DNA from: Ziziphus jujuba
Lineage: Eukaryota; Streptophyta; Magnoliopsida; Rosales; Rhamnaceae
Direction of reading: 5' to 3'
Length of the DNA stretch: 64,000 bases
Assembly (NCBI RefSeq): GCF_031755915.1
Contig: NC_083390.1
Span: 12,555,001 to 12,619,000 of the forward strand
The notes under the pieces were generated by a model, which was given only the letters and a program-made list of their open reading frames with translations, had not been told where the DNA came from and searched no databases. Positions within the stretch are counted from its first letter, which is position 1; each line of letters opens with the position of its first letter. Below are positions 11,124 to 22,686 of the stretch, piece after piece. A program made the position numbers and the translations under genes.

Positions 11124-12007
11124 TGATGAGGACATGACCAGGAGTACCCCAAGATGGAGTCTAGAGTCACTTCAAATCTCTATGGGACCAATAACCAGGG
11201 CAAGAGCAAAGAGGTTTAAAGAAGCATTAAATGGCTTAATCTAAGAGGTGTTCACATCCCAAGGAAGCAAGTTTATTACTGAAGATGAACCAAAATTAGT
11301 TCATACGATTGAAATGGAGGATGCCAACATGAAAGAAAGCCTAATGCATGGAATCCAACAATATGGTGATGTGGCACAATTTGATCATGGATGGCGATGT
11401 GGCATCATATGGTGACATGGCACTTTTGCCACGTGGAAGATGATATGCGCCTACATGGCATTGGCTGAATTTTGTAATTAGGAAATATTAGTTTTTATTT
11501 TATGTCTTGATTGGATTTTGGCACGTTGCCTATTTTTATTTTCTGAATTTAGTTTTATTAGGTTTTTAAATTACTTTCTTCTTCTCATTTGGAAACTAAG
11601 AGATAAATTAGGTTTCCTAAACCTATCAAAATTAAGAAACCTAATTTTCGTCCATAATTATTCCATAATTATTTTTAGCAAATTTAGGAAAGCTTTGTAA
11701 TTTATTTTGCCTATTTAAAGGCACATAAGTCATGAATAAAATTCAGATTACAGTTTTGATTCAAAGTGAGAGTAACCTCTCTTGGTTCTCTAAGAACTGT
11801 ATCCAATTTTTCAAGCTTTGCTCACGGAGTTCAAATTTGACTTATCAATAGGTTATTCCGCATCCTATTGTGGCGTCTTCACCATACCAAGGTTCTTACC
11901 TCACACATAGGTAATGGGTTGAGGTCTTCCATTGATAATTTGTAATTAGATGGTCTAATTCAATCTTTGTTACGGGTTTAGAAGCAGATCGCTCTAGGTT
12001 CGTATCA
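11124..12007 (+). repeat. 5' LTR of Ty3-G#2
   Basis: TGATGAGG to CGTATCA, 884 bp. It carries the same pol-tail coding sequence (ITRARAKRF) in its first 240 bases as the Ty3-G#1 LTR, a TATTTAAAG box near 11712 and AATAAA near 11737. Confidence 0.88.
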
Positions 12008-12010
12008 ATT

Positions 12011-12022
12011 TGGTATCAAGGC
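12011..12022 (+). other. Ty3-G#2 primer-binding site
   Basis: TGGTATCAAGGC, three bases after the LTR. It matches the plant initiator-tRNA-Met type PBS (TGGTATCAGAGC) except for local changes. Confidence 0.75.
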
Positions 12023-12796
12023 TAGTTTGTAATTACAAGTTTGATCTATGTATTTCTTTTCTTTTGTTTCATTGTTTTTCTTGGTTTTTTTTTTTGGTGA
12101 TTTTTAGCATTAGGTTAAGAATTGCATATTTGATTTCTTTGGTTGTTCTTTGCGTTTGGGTTGCTGCGTTTTTCTTTGCATTTTGTTTTTTGTGTTCTTC
12201 TTCATTCATTCTGTTCAGATCGTATTTAAAAAAAAAAACAAAAACAAAAATTCATTCTTAAATTTTTCTTTTTTGTTCTTGTGATTTGTGGCATTGAATT
12301 ATTGAGATTTCAAGAGAAACCAGGTCATGAAATTTTTTTTTTTTTTGGTTGATTTGAGGAGCACAAAAAAAAGCCAAAATCAATACCGAAAATAAGGTTT
12401 GTTGAATATTCACTAATTCCACTTTGCAAATCTCATTCCAATTTGTTCCTCACATTCTAATTTCTTTTGTTTGTGTCAAATTTCTTGTTGAGCTTTCATC
12501 GTTGCCTTTTTCTTGTCACTTTTCATTCTATTTGTCTTGTAGCCTTATTTTCATAACTGTTTGGTAGGTCTATTTGGATTGTTACTTGCTAGTTTTTTTT
12601 AGTTTGGAATGAGTTTGCAAAGAATCAAATAGAATTACTAGAGTGGTAAAAGGCAAGAGAGGTGAGAATTATAGAGGGTAAAAGCCGAATTATAACTAGA
12701 GTGCAAACACGAGTGAATTGAGACCTTGAGTTTGACCAAAAACACGTGAGGGAGTGTTGTGAGGTCCTTTTTACTAACAAGTTTTGCAGAAAAATC

Positions 12797-13873
12797 ATGT
12801 CACAAGACAAAAGCAAAGAAATCATGGATGAAACTTCAGGTGTGGCTGATCCGAAGTTGTACATTCAAGCCATGGTGGGAGAACTACAAAAAGCACTACG
12901 GTTGGAGATGGGGCAGATCCATGATAGGTTGGATAGGATGGAATCATCAATCCAAACGCCACAAAAACGACCTACACAAAGGTTTGCTCATGGACGTGGT
13001 AAAGGAAGAGATATTCCAAGAAGGGTAGATTGGGAACAACTGGGAGATGACTATGAGGAAGAAGAAGAAGACATTGGTTCGGAGACATTGGTTCGGGAAC
13101 CAATCAATTCCATGGGAGTGAGAGGTTAGACCGAGGCAATGACTGGAGGAATTAAGATGAAAATACCATCATTCCAAGGTAAAAATGATCCAGAAGTATA
13201 TCTCGAGTGGGAGAAGAGAATTGAGATGGTATTTGACTGTCAGAACTACTCCGAGGCTAAAAAGGTTAAATTAGCCGCTGTTGAATTCACGGACTATGCT
13301 ATTGGATGGTGGGATAAAATGACAATTTCTTGGAGTCGAGTAGGTCAAAGACCTATAGATACATGGGAGGAGATGAAGGCTTTGATGAGGAAGCATTTCG
13401 TACCTAGCCATTACTATAGAAGCATTTTTCAGAAACTACAAAGCTTGTCTCAAGAAAATAAGAGTGTGGAGGACTATTATAAGGAGATGAAAATCCTTAT
13501 GATGAGGGCCAATGTTGAGGAGGATAGGGAGGCTACAATGGTATGTTTCTTGGTTGGTTTGAATAGGAAAATAGCAAATCAAGTGGACTTGCATCATTAT
13601 GTGGAGATTGAGGAGATGTTGCACATGGCCATCAAAGGAGAGCAACAACTCAAGAGGAAGGGTACCACAAGACATAGTATTGCTCAAAATACTTAGAAAG
13701 CAAGCCCAACCACATTGAAACCCAATCAGCCCAAGTTTGAAGATAAAGCCACCACACGGCCTAAATTCGAAGTTAAGGCTGAACCATCCTCATCCAAGCA
13801 AGTAACTAAATTCGATTCATCTTCAACTAGATTTTGAGATATCATGTACTTTAAATGTCAAGGCAGGGGTCAT
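12797..13873 (+). pseudogene. Ty3-G#2 gag (broken, interrupted by Athila-A)
   Basis: The ATG at 12797 opens a frame with an acidic stretch (EEEEED near residue 96) and a stop at about 13127. The same frame family resumes at 13139 with the gag core: KIPSFQGKNDPEVYLEWE, WWDKM, FVPSHYYR, SVEDYYKEM. A stop at 13694 is followed by the start of a CCHC zinc knuckle (FKCQGRGH), which is cut at 13873 by the Athila-A insertion and continues at 22687. Gag would form the particle that packages element RNA. Two stops plus the insertion make it non-functional. Confidence 0.85.
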
Positions 13874-15115
13874 TGATGTGTAAAATCAACTCGCAAGTGC
13901 ACGAATCGTTTTCAAGTAATAAAGTGGACAAATAGGGTTGTCGTACCCAAGGGATTAAGAATTAAATACCAAAGATAATTAGGTTTTGATAATATTTGAA
14001 CTAAAATTTAAGATGGCAATTGAAAACTAAATAAACTTAAACAAAAGCAATCAATTAAAATTAGATCAATTTCAAGTAAGAGAGAGAATTGAATAATTAT
14101 GAATACTAGGGCATTTGATTTCACCACTAACTATTCCAATTTAATTACTTAAATATGTGAATTTAATTAACTAGTAATTTTGTTAACCACACTTAATCAC
14201 AAAATTAATCAAAAATAGTTTCCACTCACAAATGATAATATTCACATAACCTAATTTATTCCTTCCGGCTTATAAATTAAATCATGCAAATTCATCAAGC
14301 ATAGATTAAGCAAATAATATGGCATGAGACATAACTATTTTCCAATCAATTATGCATTTATGTAAATCATTGGAGATCCATAATATTATCCTTTTCCAAG
14401 CTCAAATATTATTAAAATCATTCATTCCTTCCAGCCTATGAAAGCATTAAGTATACCAATGATTTATTAACAAAACATATTGCTAATTAAATAAAACTCA
14501 ACATATATTAAAATAATTAAACCTTCATAGTTAGGGCTGCATCATAGCCCTAGCTATGAAAATTAGTTCATGGTAAAGATAATTTCAACATCCATAATTA
14601 AAAATAATTAGATTCACAATTAAAGAGAAAGGAAAAGAGAATAACAACTATTGAAGAAATTCTCCTCCAAGAGCTCTCAAAGTCGTAGCCTTCTTCTCCA
14701 AGCAAACCCACGTCTCTCTGCCTCCTCCAAGCTCTCCAATTGATCTTCTAAAACTCTAAAACTTTAAAACCCTAGAACCCTTAAGAGAATCTTAGAAACT
14801 CCCAAAATTTGGTTTGTTTCTATTTAAACCTCCTAAAAGCTCTTAAATAACTCTCTACTTGTATATCTTCCTTCAATGTGGTGGGGGCTATATATATAGG
14901 ACCTTGGGAATCTTTTTCTCTCTTTATTTTCAATGTGGGAGTCTTGGAAGATACCTTTTTTAGGCCATGAAAAGGGTTGGACGAATTTCATGTGTAAAAA
15001 GGAAACTGTATATTACTTGCTCTCTACTACTTTCCTTTTATCTAATTCCTCCTAAAAAAATAGTTAATTACTCTAATTTACCCTTAATGAAGCATGTGAC
15101 ATGACATGTGCCTCA
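13874..15115 (-). repeat. Athila-A LTR, left piece (1242 bp)
   Basis: Starts TGATGTGTAAAATC like the Athila-C LTRs at 26110 and 35781 and follows them to the 56-bp palindrome, stopping at GTGCCTCA. The final TCA is shared with the LTR end that normally precedes AGTTTTTGGCGCC, a 3-bp microhomology at the junction. Confidence 0.9.
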
Positions 15116-15121
15116 AGTTTT

Positions 15122-15137
15122 TGGCGCCGTTGCCGGG
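15122..15137 (+). other. Athila-A primer-binding site (tRNA-Asp type)
   Basis: TGGCGCCGTTGCCGGG is complementary to the 3' end of plant tRNA-Asp, the usual Athila primer. The stretch 15138-15739 after it is AT-rich leader with no coding sequence. Confidence 0.9.
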
Positions 15138-15739
15138 ATTAAGGCATTAATATTAATTCGGATTGGGTTTAGTAGTACTTTGATCATTGTTTTCTTATTT
15201 TAAATTTTTATATTTGTTTCTTAATTTTGGTTTTAGTGTTGCATGCTAGGGTTTTAATTCTTTGCTTGTTTGGCCAACTTGCTTTGAATTTTTAATACTT
15301 ATTTTGTCGTACTTGAAGCCAAAATTGTGTTTTTAATTTATTGGTGCTTAGGTTACAAGTCTAGCATACTTAGGGATTTTAGTATTATTTTTTTTTATTT
15401 GTTTGGTTGAATAAGATTAGGTTTAGCTTACTTTTAGTTGAAATTTTAGTTTGGCATAATTGTTTACTTTAAAAGCATACCTGCACAAAAGGGTTTAATT
15501 TTTTTGCATTCAATTCGTTTGGTTCATTATTTCCTAGAGTTATTTTCATTTATCTTTTAGTTAAGTGTTAGTTTGTTTTTCTTTATTGCTAATTGATTTT
15601 AATTGTTAGATTAGTTAGCAACATTAGAATTCTAATAACTTATTTATTTATTTATTTATTACTTTTTTTCTTGTTCAATTTTCTAATTTTCTTTCTAATT
15701 TATTTTACTTGCTCTCTGTTTAGGAATTAGGTGTTGTGT

Positions 15740-17230
15740 ATGAGTCATAGTGGTGATCAAGAGTTCAAGGAGGGAGTTGACTTAGAAAATAAACCAGCAC
15801 CTAGAAAACAAGCCATAAGGGGTACTTGGGTACGTATAGACCAAGGAACTCAAGAAGGAGCAATGGCCAACCAAAGAGAAGATGATTTGCCCATATGCGA
15901 GTATGCTGCTCACAAGAAAGTTGGTGATTTGTCTTGCATAAGGAGACCACCCATTGAAGCAAACAATTTTAAAATTGAAGCATCTACTACTTCTTTGCTT
16001 AATAATGTTCAATTTTGTGGTTTGCCTCATGAAGATCCAAACATGCATATTTCTAGTTTTCTTCAATTGTGTGATATGTCTAAACAAAATGGTGTTTCTG
16101 ATGATGCTTTTCGATTAAGACTTTTTCCTTGGTCTCTTAGAGACAAGGCAAAAGTGTGGTTAAATTCTTTACCTGCAGGTACTATCACTACATGGGATGC
16201 TATGGAGACAAAATTACTAGACAAATTCTTTCCTCCATCAAAGACCGCAAAATTGAAAAGTGATATAAACAATTTTTGTCAATAGGACCAAGAGACTTTG
16301 TATGATGCATGGGAGCGCTTCAAGGAACTATTAAGAAGATGCCCACACCATGGTTTTCCAACATGGATACAGGTACAGATTTTCTATAATGGTCTAGATT
16401 ATGGTAACAAACAATTGGTAGATGCAGCTGCAGGAGGTTCTTTAATGAAGAAGAGGCAATCAGAAGCATTTGAATTAATTGAAGAGATGGCCCATAATAA
16501 CTACCAATATCCAAGTGAGAGGAGACTAAATGGAAGAAGTCAAGTAAAGGCCGTGGAAGACGTTGATATTAACAACTTAGGAGCTCAACTTGTAACCCAA
16601 TTCATGAAGACCTTGAACACTCAATTTGGTCAAATAGGGGTGAATTCTATCCAATCTACTAATAATTTTTTATTTTGTGATTTATGTGGTGCTCATGATC
16701 ATAAGAGTGTGGATTACCAAGTTGGAAATCCCTTTGCTTCTGATGATGTTAATTTTGTAGGGAACTTCCAAAAGCAACAAAACAATCCATATTCTAACAC
16801 ATATAATCCAGGATGGAGGAACCATCCAAATTTTTCATGGTCTAACAACAACCAGCAAGGATCTAATCAAGGACAAAGTGGAGGGTTTCAAAGACAACAA
16901 TTCCAATCTCCATTCTACCAAAAGCCGCAACTTGCACATCAAAATCAAAATTCTTCTCAAGCTCAAACTCAATTTTCTTCACTTGAACAATCCTTGCAAC
17001 AGTTATCTAATAATACTAATTCTTTCATGCAGAGAACTGAGCAAGAATTGACAAACCATAGTCAAATGTTCAACAACCAAATGGCTGCAATCAAAAGCTT
17101 GGAGAACCAAATAGGTCAATTAGCAACTCAATTCCAAAGAAGTCAAGGAACTTTGCCAAGCCAAACGGAGAAGAACCCAAAGGAGCAGGTTCAAGCCATT
17201 ACATTAAGAAGTGGAAAGCAAGTAGCCGGG
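15740..17230 (+). pseudogene. Athila-A gag (one in-frame stop)
   Basis: The ATG at 15740 fits the start of Athila-C gag (35194 on the - strand). The Athila gag core is clear: RRPPIEANNFKIE, GLPHEDPNMHISSFL, LRLFPWSLRDKA, LNSLPAGTITTWD, KFFPPSKTAK. A TAG at 16283-16285 replaces a Trp codon that is intact in Athila-C. Later come a cysteine/histidine-rich FCDLCGAHDHKS segment and a Gln/Asn-rich region near 16760-17130. It would form the particle; apart from that stop it is nearly intact. Confidence 0.9.
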
Positions 17231-18540
17231 CCTAAAGAAAGTGACAAAGGGATGGTAATTCTTGATGATCAAGATGAAGAGAGACCTATAGACTCAACAT
17301 CACACTTGGTCACACATGACAACTCAAAATCAAATGTGGAGCATAATGAGGCTTATAGGAGAAAAGATGAAGGTTTAAGTGATGCCATGAAGTCTCCACC
17401 AACAAAGTACATACCACCACATGTAAGAGAGGCCGAGAGCTCACCAATTGGATCAAAGAAAGTTGAACCAGCACCTTACCTGACCAAACCTATTGACAAG
17501 CACAACGAAAATGAGGAGAAGAATCAAGCCTACAAGAAAACCCCACCTCCACCTTTCCCATCTAGGTTTAGGAATGCAAAGTTAGATAATCAATTTAAAA
17601 AGTTTCTTGATGTATTTAAGCAATTGCATGTAAATATCCCTTTCATAGATGCCTTAGAACAAATGCCTTCCTATGTTAAGTTTTTGAAGGAGATATTGTC
17701 AAACAAGAGGAGGTGGGAGAATTATGAGTTAGTAGCTTTGAGTGAGGAGAGTAGTGCTAGGTTACACCATAGGATTCCACCCAAGTTAAAAGATTCAGGA
17801 AGCTTTGATATCCCGTGTAACATTGGACATTATAATTTTATGGCTCTTTGTGATTTAGGTGCTAGCATTAATTTGATGCCATATAGCATTTACAGGAAGC
17901 TTGGAGTGGGAGATGTGAAGCCTACCACAGTGACTCTTCAAATGGCAGATCGAAGCATAAAAAGGCCAAGGGGAATATTGGAGGATGTACTTGTAAAAGT
18001 AAACAAGTTCATATTCCCTGCAGACTTTGTGATACTTGATATGGAGGAAGATGACAACATTCCAATCATTCTTGGAAGACCATTTCTTGCAACCGGACGT
18101 GCCTTAATTGATGTACAACAAAGGCAAGTAACCCTTAGAGTACTCAATGAGGAGGCAAGTTTTCAAATCCCTAATGTTGTTAAATTTCCTAATCTTGATG
18201 AAATTTCTTGCTACTTTCTTGTTGATGCATGTGATGAATTGGTAAATGATATGGCAAAGGAAAGTAATTTAGATCCCTTAGGATTGAGTGAGTTATTTGG
18301 ACCATGTACAGAAGAAGAAAAACAAGAGTGTAACATCATAGATATAGCCACCCACTGTGAGGTAGATTATGTTGGAAAGTTTGAGGATTTAGGTGAGAGT
18401 GGACCTAGAAAGATACCGAGTGTGGAGCACCCACCTATAATTGATTTGAAGCCACTACCTAGTCATTTAAAATATACTTTTCTAGGATTTAATAATACCC
18501 TTCCGGTAATAATTTCATCCGCCCTTAGTGAGGACCAAGA
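17231..18540 (+). pseudogene. Athila-A aspartic protease region
   Basis: Part of an open stretch of 882 codons (16298-18946). Contains a proline-rich linker (TPPPPFPSRF near 17540), a conserved region before the protease (ILSNKRRWENYE), and the retropepsin active site as ALCDLGASINLMPYS near 17840, the D-L-G-A form usual in Athila. The flap side continues to IILGRPFLATGRALIDV near 18070. It would cleave the Gag-Pol polyprotein. No lesion was seen in this part. Confidence 0.88.
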
Positions 18541-20130
18541 AGCCAAACTTTTAGAAGTTTTAAGAGAACATAAAACTGCATTAGGTTGGACTATAACTGA
18601 TAGTAAGGGTATTAGCCCCTCTATTTGTATGCACAAAATACTTATGGAGGAAGACCATAAACCGACTGTAGAACATCAAAGGAGGCTTAATCCTAATCTT
18701 AAGAAAGTGGTTCATGGTGAGATTTTAAAGCTTTTAGATGCCGGGATTATCTGTCCTATTTCGGATAGTAATTGGGTAAGTCCTATTCAAGTAGTTCCTA
18801 AGAAAGGTGGGATGAATGTGCAAGAGAATGATAAGAGTGAGCTTATTCCTACTATGTTAGTTACTGGGTGGAGAGTGTGTATTGATTATAGGAAGCTTAA
18901 TAAGGCCACTAGAAAAGACCATTTTCCTTTGCCATTCATTGATTAAATGTTAGAAAGGTTAGCCGGTAAGGAATATTATTGTTTTCCTTTGCCATTCATT
19001 GATTAAATGTTATAGCAGTTACAATCAAATAGCTATTGCCCCTGATGATCAAGAAAAGACTACTTTTACTTGTCCTTATGGAACTTTTGCCTATAGAAGG
19101 ATGCCTTTTGGTTTATGCAATGCACCTGCAACCTTTCAAAGGTGTATGATGTCCATCTTTTCGGATATGGTAGAAGATATCATTGAAATCTTTATGGATG
19201 ATTTTAGTGTATTTGGTGATTCTTTTACCTCTTGCTTGCAAAATTTATCTAGGGTTCTTCTAAGGTGTAAAGAAATGAATCTTGTGCTTAATTGGGAAAA
19301 ATGTCACTTTATGGTTCAAGAGGGCATAGTTTTAGGTCATAAGATTTCTAAAAGGGGAATTGAGGTAGATAAAGCTAAAATAGAAGTTATAGAGAAATTG
19401 CCTCCACCGACTTCAATAAGAGGTATTAGGAGTTTTCTTGGGCATGCGGGCTTTTATAGGAGATTTATTAAGGATTTTTCCAAGATAACTAAACCTCTTT
19501 GTAACTTGTTGAATAAAGATGTTCCTTTTGTTTTTGATGATGAATGCATGCATGCTTTTAATCTTTTGAAAGAAAAATTAATATGTGCTCCCATTATGTG
19601 TACTCCTAATTGGAATCTACCTTTTGAAATTATGTGTGATGCTAGTGATTATGCTATAGGAGCTGTTTTGGGACAAAGGAAAGATAAAAAACTGCATGTT
19701 ATTTATTATGCTTCTAGAACTTTGAATGATGCTCAACTTAATTATGCTACTACTGAGAAAGAGATGCTTGCCATTGCCATTGTCTATACCGATCATAGTG
19801 CAATTAAGTACCTCATGAGTAAGAAAGAGTCTAAACCTAGGTTAATTAGATGGGTTTTGTTACTTCAAGAGTTTGACTTAGAAATTTTGGATAAAAAAGG
19901 AGTAGAAAACCTAGTAGCTGATCACTTGTCTAGGTTGGAATTGAGTGAGGAAAAAGAAGAAAGAGATATAGAAGAGTGTTTTCCAGATGAGAAAGTGTTT
20001 AAGGTTGATGGTATGTTTGATGTACCTTGGTATGCTGACATTGTTAATTATTTGGTTACTAATGTTATGCCGCCTAGTTTGGAAAAACCATATGAAAAGC
20101 ATAAGTTTCTTAAGGAAAGTAGGTATTACT
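18541..20130 (+). pseudogene. Athila-A reverse transcriptase and RNase H (broken)
   Basis: RT begins with WVSPIQVVPKKGG, then WRVCIDYRKLN. The frame ends at a TAA at 18944-18946, after which a 31-bp exact copy (18982-19012) of 18922-18952 replaces the normal codons before the YSSYNQI block. Downstream are [18 protein letters not shown] and the catalytic F-M-D-D motif near 19193, then [15 protein letters not shown]. RNase H has [14 protein letters not shown], but about 48 bp are missing in frame after KEMLAIA (near 19780) compared with Athila-[13 protein letters not shown] and ADHLSRLE follow. Confidence 0.88.
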
Positions 20131-21308
20131 TTTGGGATGGCCCCTATCTTTTTAAGAAGTGTGCCGATGGTATAATTAGGAGGTGTGTTGCTAGAGAAGA
20201 GACAATGTCCATTATTAAAAGTTGTCATTCTAGTGAGTATGGGGGGCATTTTGGGAACAAAAAAACCATAGCAAAAATTTTAAATTCTGGATTTTATTGG
20301 CCATCTATGTTTAAAGATACTAATATTTATGTGTAAGGGTGTGATAGGTGCCAGAGAACCGGGAACATATCAAGGAAGAATGAGATGCCTTTGAAGAATA
20401 TCCTTGAGGTAGAATTGTTTGATGTTTGGGGTATTGATTTCATGGGTCCTTTTCCTTCTTCTTGTGGTAATAAATATATTTTAGTTGCTGTGGATTATGT
20501 TTCTAAATGGGTTGAAGCTAGTGCACTACCTACTAATGATGCACGAGTTGTAGTGAAAGTTTTTAAAAAATACATATTTACTAGATTTGGTACACCCCGA
20601 GCAATCATTAGTGATGGTGGCACTCATTTTTGCAACAAACAATTTGAATCCCTTCTTGCTAAATATGGTGTTAGACATAAAATTGCTACTCCTTACCACC
20701 CACAAACTAGTGGGCAAGTAGAAATTTCAAATAGGGAAATAAAGAGGATTTTCGGGAAGACGGTCAATGCTTCAAGAAACGATTGGAGCTTAAAGCTAGA
20801 TGATGCATTTTGGGCATACCGGACCGCCTACAAGACCCCCATTGGTACTTCTCCGTATAAACTGGTTTTTGGTAAGGAATGTCATCTTCCTGTGGAATTG
20901 GAGCATAAAGCATATTGGGCAACCAAGTTTCTCAATTTTGATCAAAAGGCTGTGGGCAAGAATAGGCTATTGCAATTGGATGAACTTGAAGAATTTAGGA
21001 TGGATGCTTTCGAGAATGCAAAGATTTACAAAGAAAAGACAAAGAGATGGCACGACAAGATGATTAAAAAGAGGAACTTTCCTGTTGGACAAAAGGTACT
21101 TCTTTATAACTCTAGACTTAAATTGTTTCCAGGTAAATTAAGATCAAGATGGAGTGGACCATATGATATTGTACAAATGTTTCCAAGTGGAGCAATTGAA
21201 ATCACCAAACCGGGACATGAAAGTTTTAAGGTGAATGGGCAGTGGTTGAAGCCATATTATGAAGGTGGAGTGCTTGAGATTAGCCTCTACTTGGATGATC
21301 TTAATTAA
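20131..21308 (+). pseudogene. Athila-A integrase (one in-frame stop)
   Basis: HHCC zinc finger: [11 protein letters not shown] near 20225, then C-x2-C (GCDRC) near 20340, with a TAA at 20334-20336 in place of a Gln codon between them. DDE core: [15 protein letters not shown] and [17 protein letters not shown] carry the three acidic residues. A GPY-like tail ([13 protein letters not shown]) lies near 21145. It ends at the stop at 21306. No env-like ORF follows in the 21309-22154 remainder. Confidence 0.88.
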
Positions 21309-22154
21309 GTTAAAGGGAGGAGTCAAGCTAATGACTTTAAACAAGCGCTCTTGGGAGGCAACCCAAATTTCTTTCTTTACCTTATATTTATCTATTTATT
21401 TTAGTCGTTTTTAGTGGTTTTCTTGTTTTTAGGTTGTTTTGATGTGTTTTGTTTGAGTTTTTGCAAGGTTTTAAGATGTTTAGGTGTAAAAGAGCAAAAG
21501 ACGAATGTTGAGAATTTCAAGTCTAAAGTTAGGTTTTTGGAGTATAACCATCTTTAATATGCATTGGAGTACATAAAATTTTTTTCACATTACGAGGAAT
21601 ATTCCATGTCTTCAAAGGGGAGTATTCTTTACCTTTTATTTACTTTTGCTTTATTTTATGTTTTTCACAATGAGGACATTGTTCATTTTAAGTTTGGGGA
21701 TGAAAAGCATGCTTTGCATCTTTTAAATCTTGTCCATTTAAGTGTTTTTATATGTTTTCAAAAATGTTAGTTTTAGTTTTTATTTTCCTTCATTATTATA
21801 AAAAAAAATAAAAAAAAAATTATTTTTGTGGTGTTTTCTTAAGTACTTTAATGAGCCAATGATAAGACTATGATTGAAAATAAATTAGTTTTTAGATGGT
21901 GGATTTGTTTTTGTGTATGCTTAAATGCTTGAAATTATATTCGCATATTGTTACTTTCAATAAATTTTGAGCACATAATCAATAATGCATAATTTAGATT
22001 GTGTTTTGAAAAAGATTTGCATGAATTGGAGTACTTTATTATTAATTGAACTCTAGAACTTGCTTGATTATTGCTTGAGACGAAATCCTAGGTGAATGCA
22101 TTACTAAGAACATGATTTAGGCCATCTTTGTTTAAGTTTGAGCCTTTCAAGCCA
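21309..22154 (+). other. Athila-A 3' untranslated region, truncated
   Basis: Matches the reverse complement of Athila-C 28790-29684 and ends at TTTCAAGCCA. The remaining untranslated region, about 0.95 kb, with the polypurine tract and LTR start expected from Athila-C, is absent. Confidence 0.85.
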
Positions 22155-22197
22155 ATCATTAATGAGGCACATGTCATGTCACATGCTTCATTAAGGG
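22155..22197 (+). repeat. Inverted piece of the LTR palindrome at the right breakpoint
   Basis: This stretch has the + orientation of the Athila LTR palindrome (as at 4286-4327). The bases after it have - orientation. A - orientation copy of most of the same palindrome ends the left LTR piece at 15071-15115. Confidence 0.8.
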
Positions 22198-22681
22198 TAA
22201 ATTAACCAATTATTGCCACTTGTTTTTATCCTGGCCCTCAAATTGTCTTGATTCCCTCTTTTGATCAATGGTGGAGATTTAACTAGAATATTCCCTTTTA
22301 TAAATTCCAAACTTTAAATGATGATAACTCTTTGCTCGCACCTCGAAATCCAAAACTAACGAGACATTTGAAATCCTCAAATTGTGATGATTCATATGAC
22401 ATCCACTTCCACCATAAAATTCTCGATAGAATCTTTATGGAATCTTCAAGGTATCTTTTTGGAATCTTTTTAATGCTTAGTCCGTTCAAGCTCAAATCTT
22501 GCTTCCCACCATAATTCGACCCAAGGAATCCATCTTTATGGTTGTTTTCTTAAAATTCTTCCTCTTTTACCTAGATTAAGAAAAATACATAATTAAGTAT
22601 CTTTCCATAACAAATTAACACAAACTAACAAATATTAAGCTATAAATATGGCATAAAATCATCAATATTTTAGACCTAACA
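22198..22681 (-). repeat. Athila-A LTR, right piece (484 bp)
   Basis: From TAAATTAACCAATTATTG to GACCTAACA it follows Athila-C 27359-27842. It completes the LTR whose first part is 13874-15115. Confidence 0.9.
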
Positions 22682-22686
22682 GTCAT

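Larger units (their letters stand above)
13874..22681. mobile_element. Athila-A: one LTR in - orientation split by an LTR-less internal region in + orientation
   Basis: Exact 5-bp target duplication GTCAT at 13869-13873 and 22682-22686 shows one original insertion. The outer pieces 13874-15115 and 22198-22681 are both in the orientation of the Athila-C (- strand) LTRs, and together they make one LTR of about 1.73 kb, lacking only about 8 bp at the junction. Between them lies an Athila internal region from the base after the LTR end through PBS, gag, pol and part of the 3' UTR, on the + strand. There are therefore no LTRs in the same orientation as the coding region. Confidence 0.85.

Noticed and set aside
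12010..12261. Hydrophobic open frame of 83 codons
   Set aside because: It starts at the primer-binding site and lies in the non-coding T-rich leader of Ty3-G#2.
15122..15137. tRNA-like sequence
   Set aside because: It matches only the 3' end complement of tRNA-Asp and is a primer-binding site, not a tRNA gene. The same holds for 12011 and 57122.
21309..22154. Possible env-like ORF after Athila pol
   Set aside because: No open frame of any length on the element strand here or in the longer Athila-C region 27843-29684.
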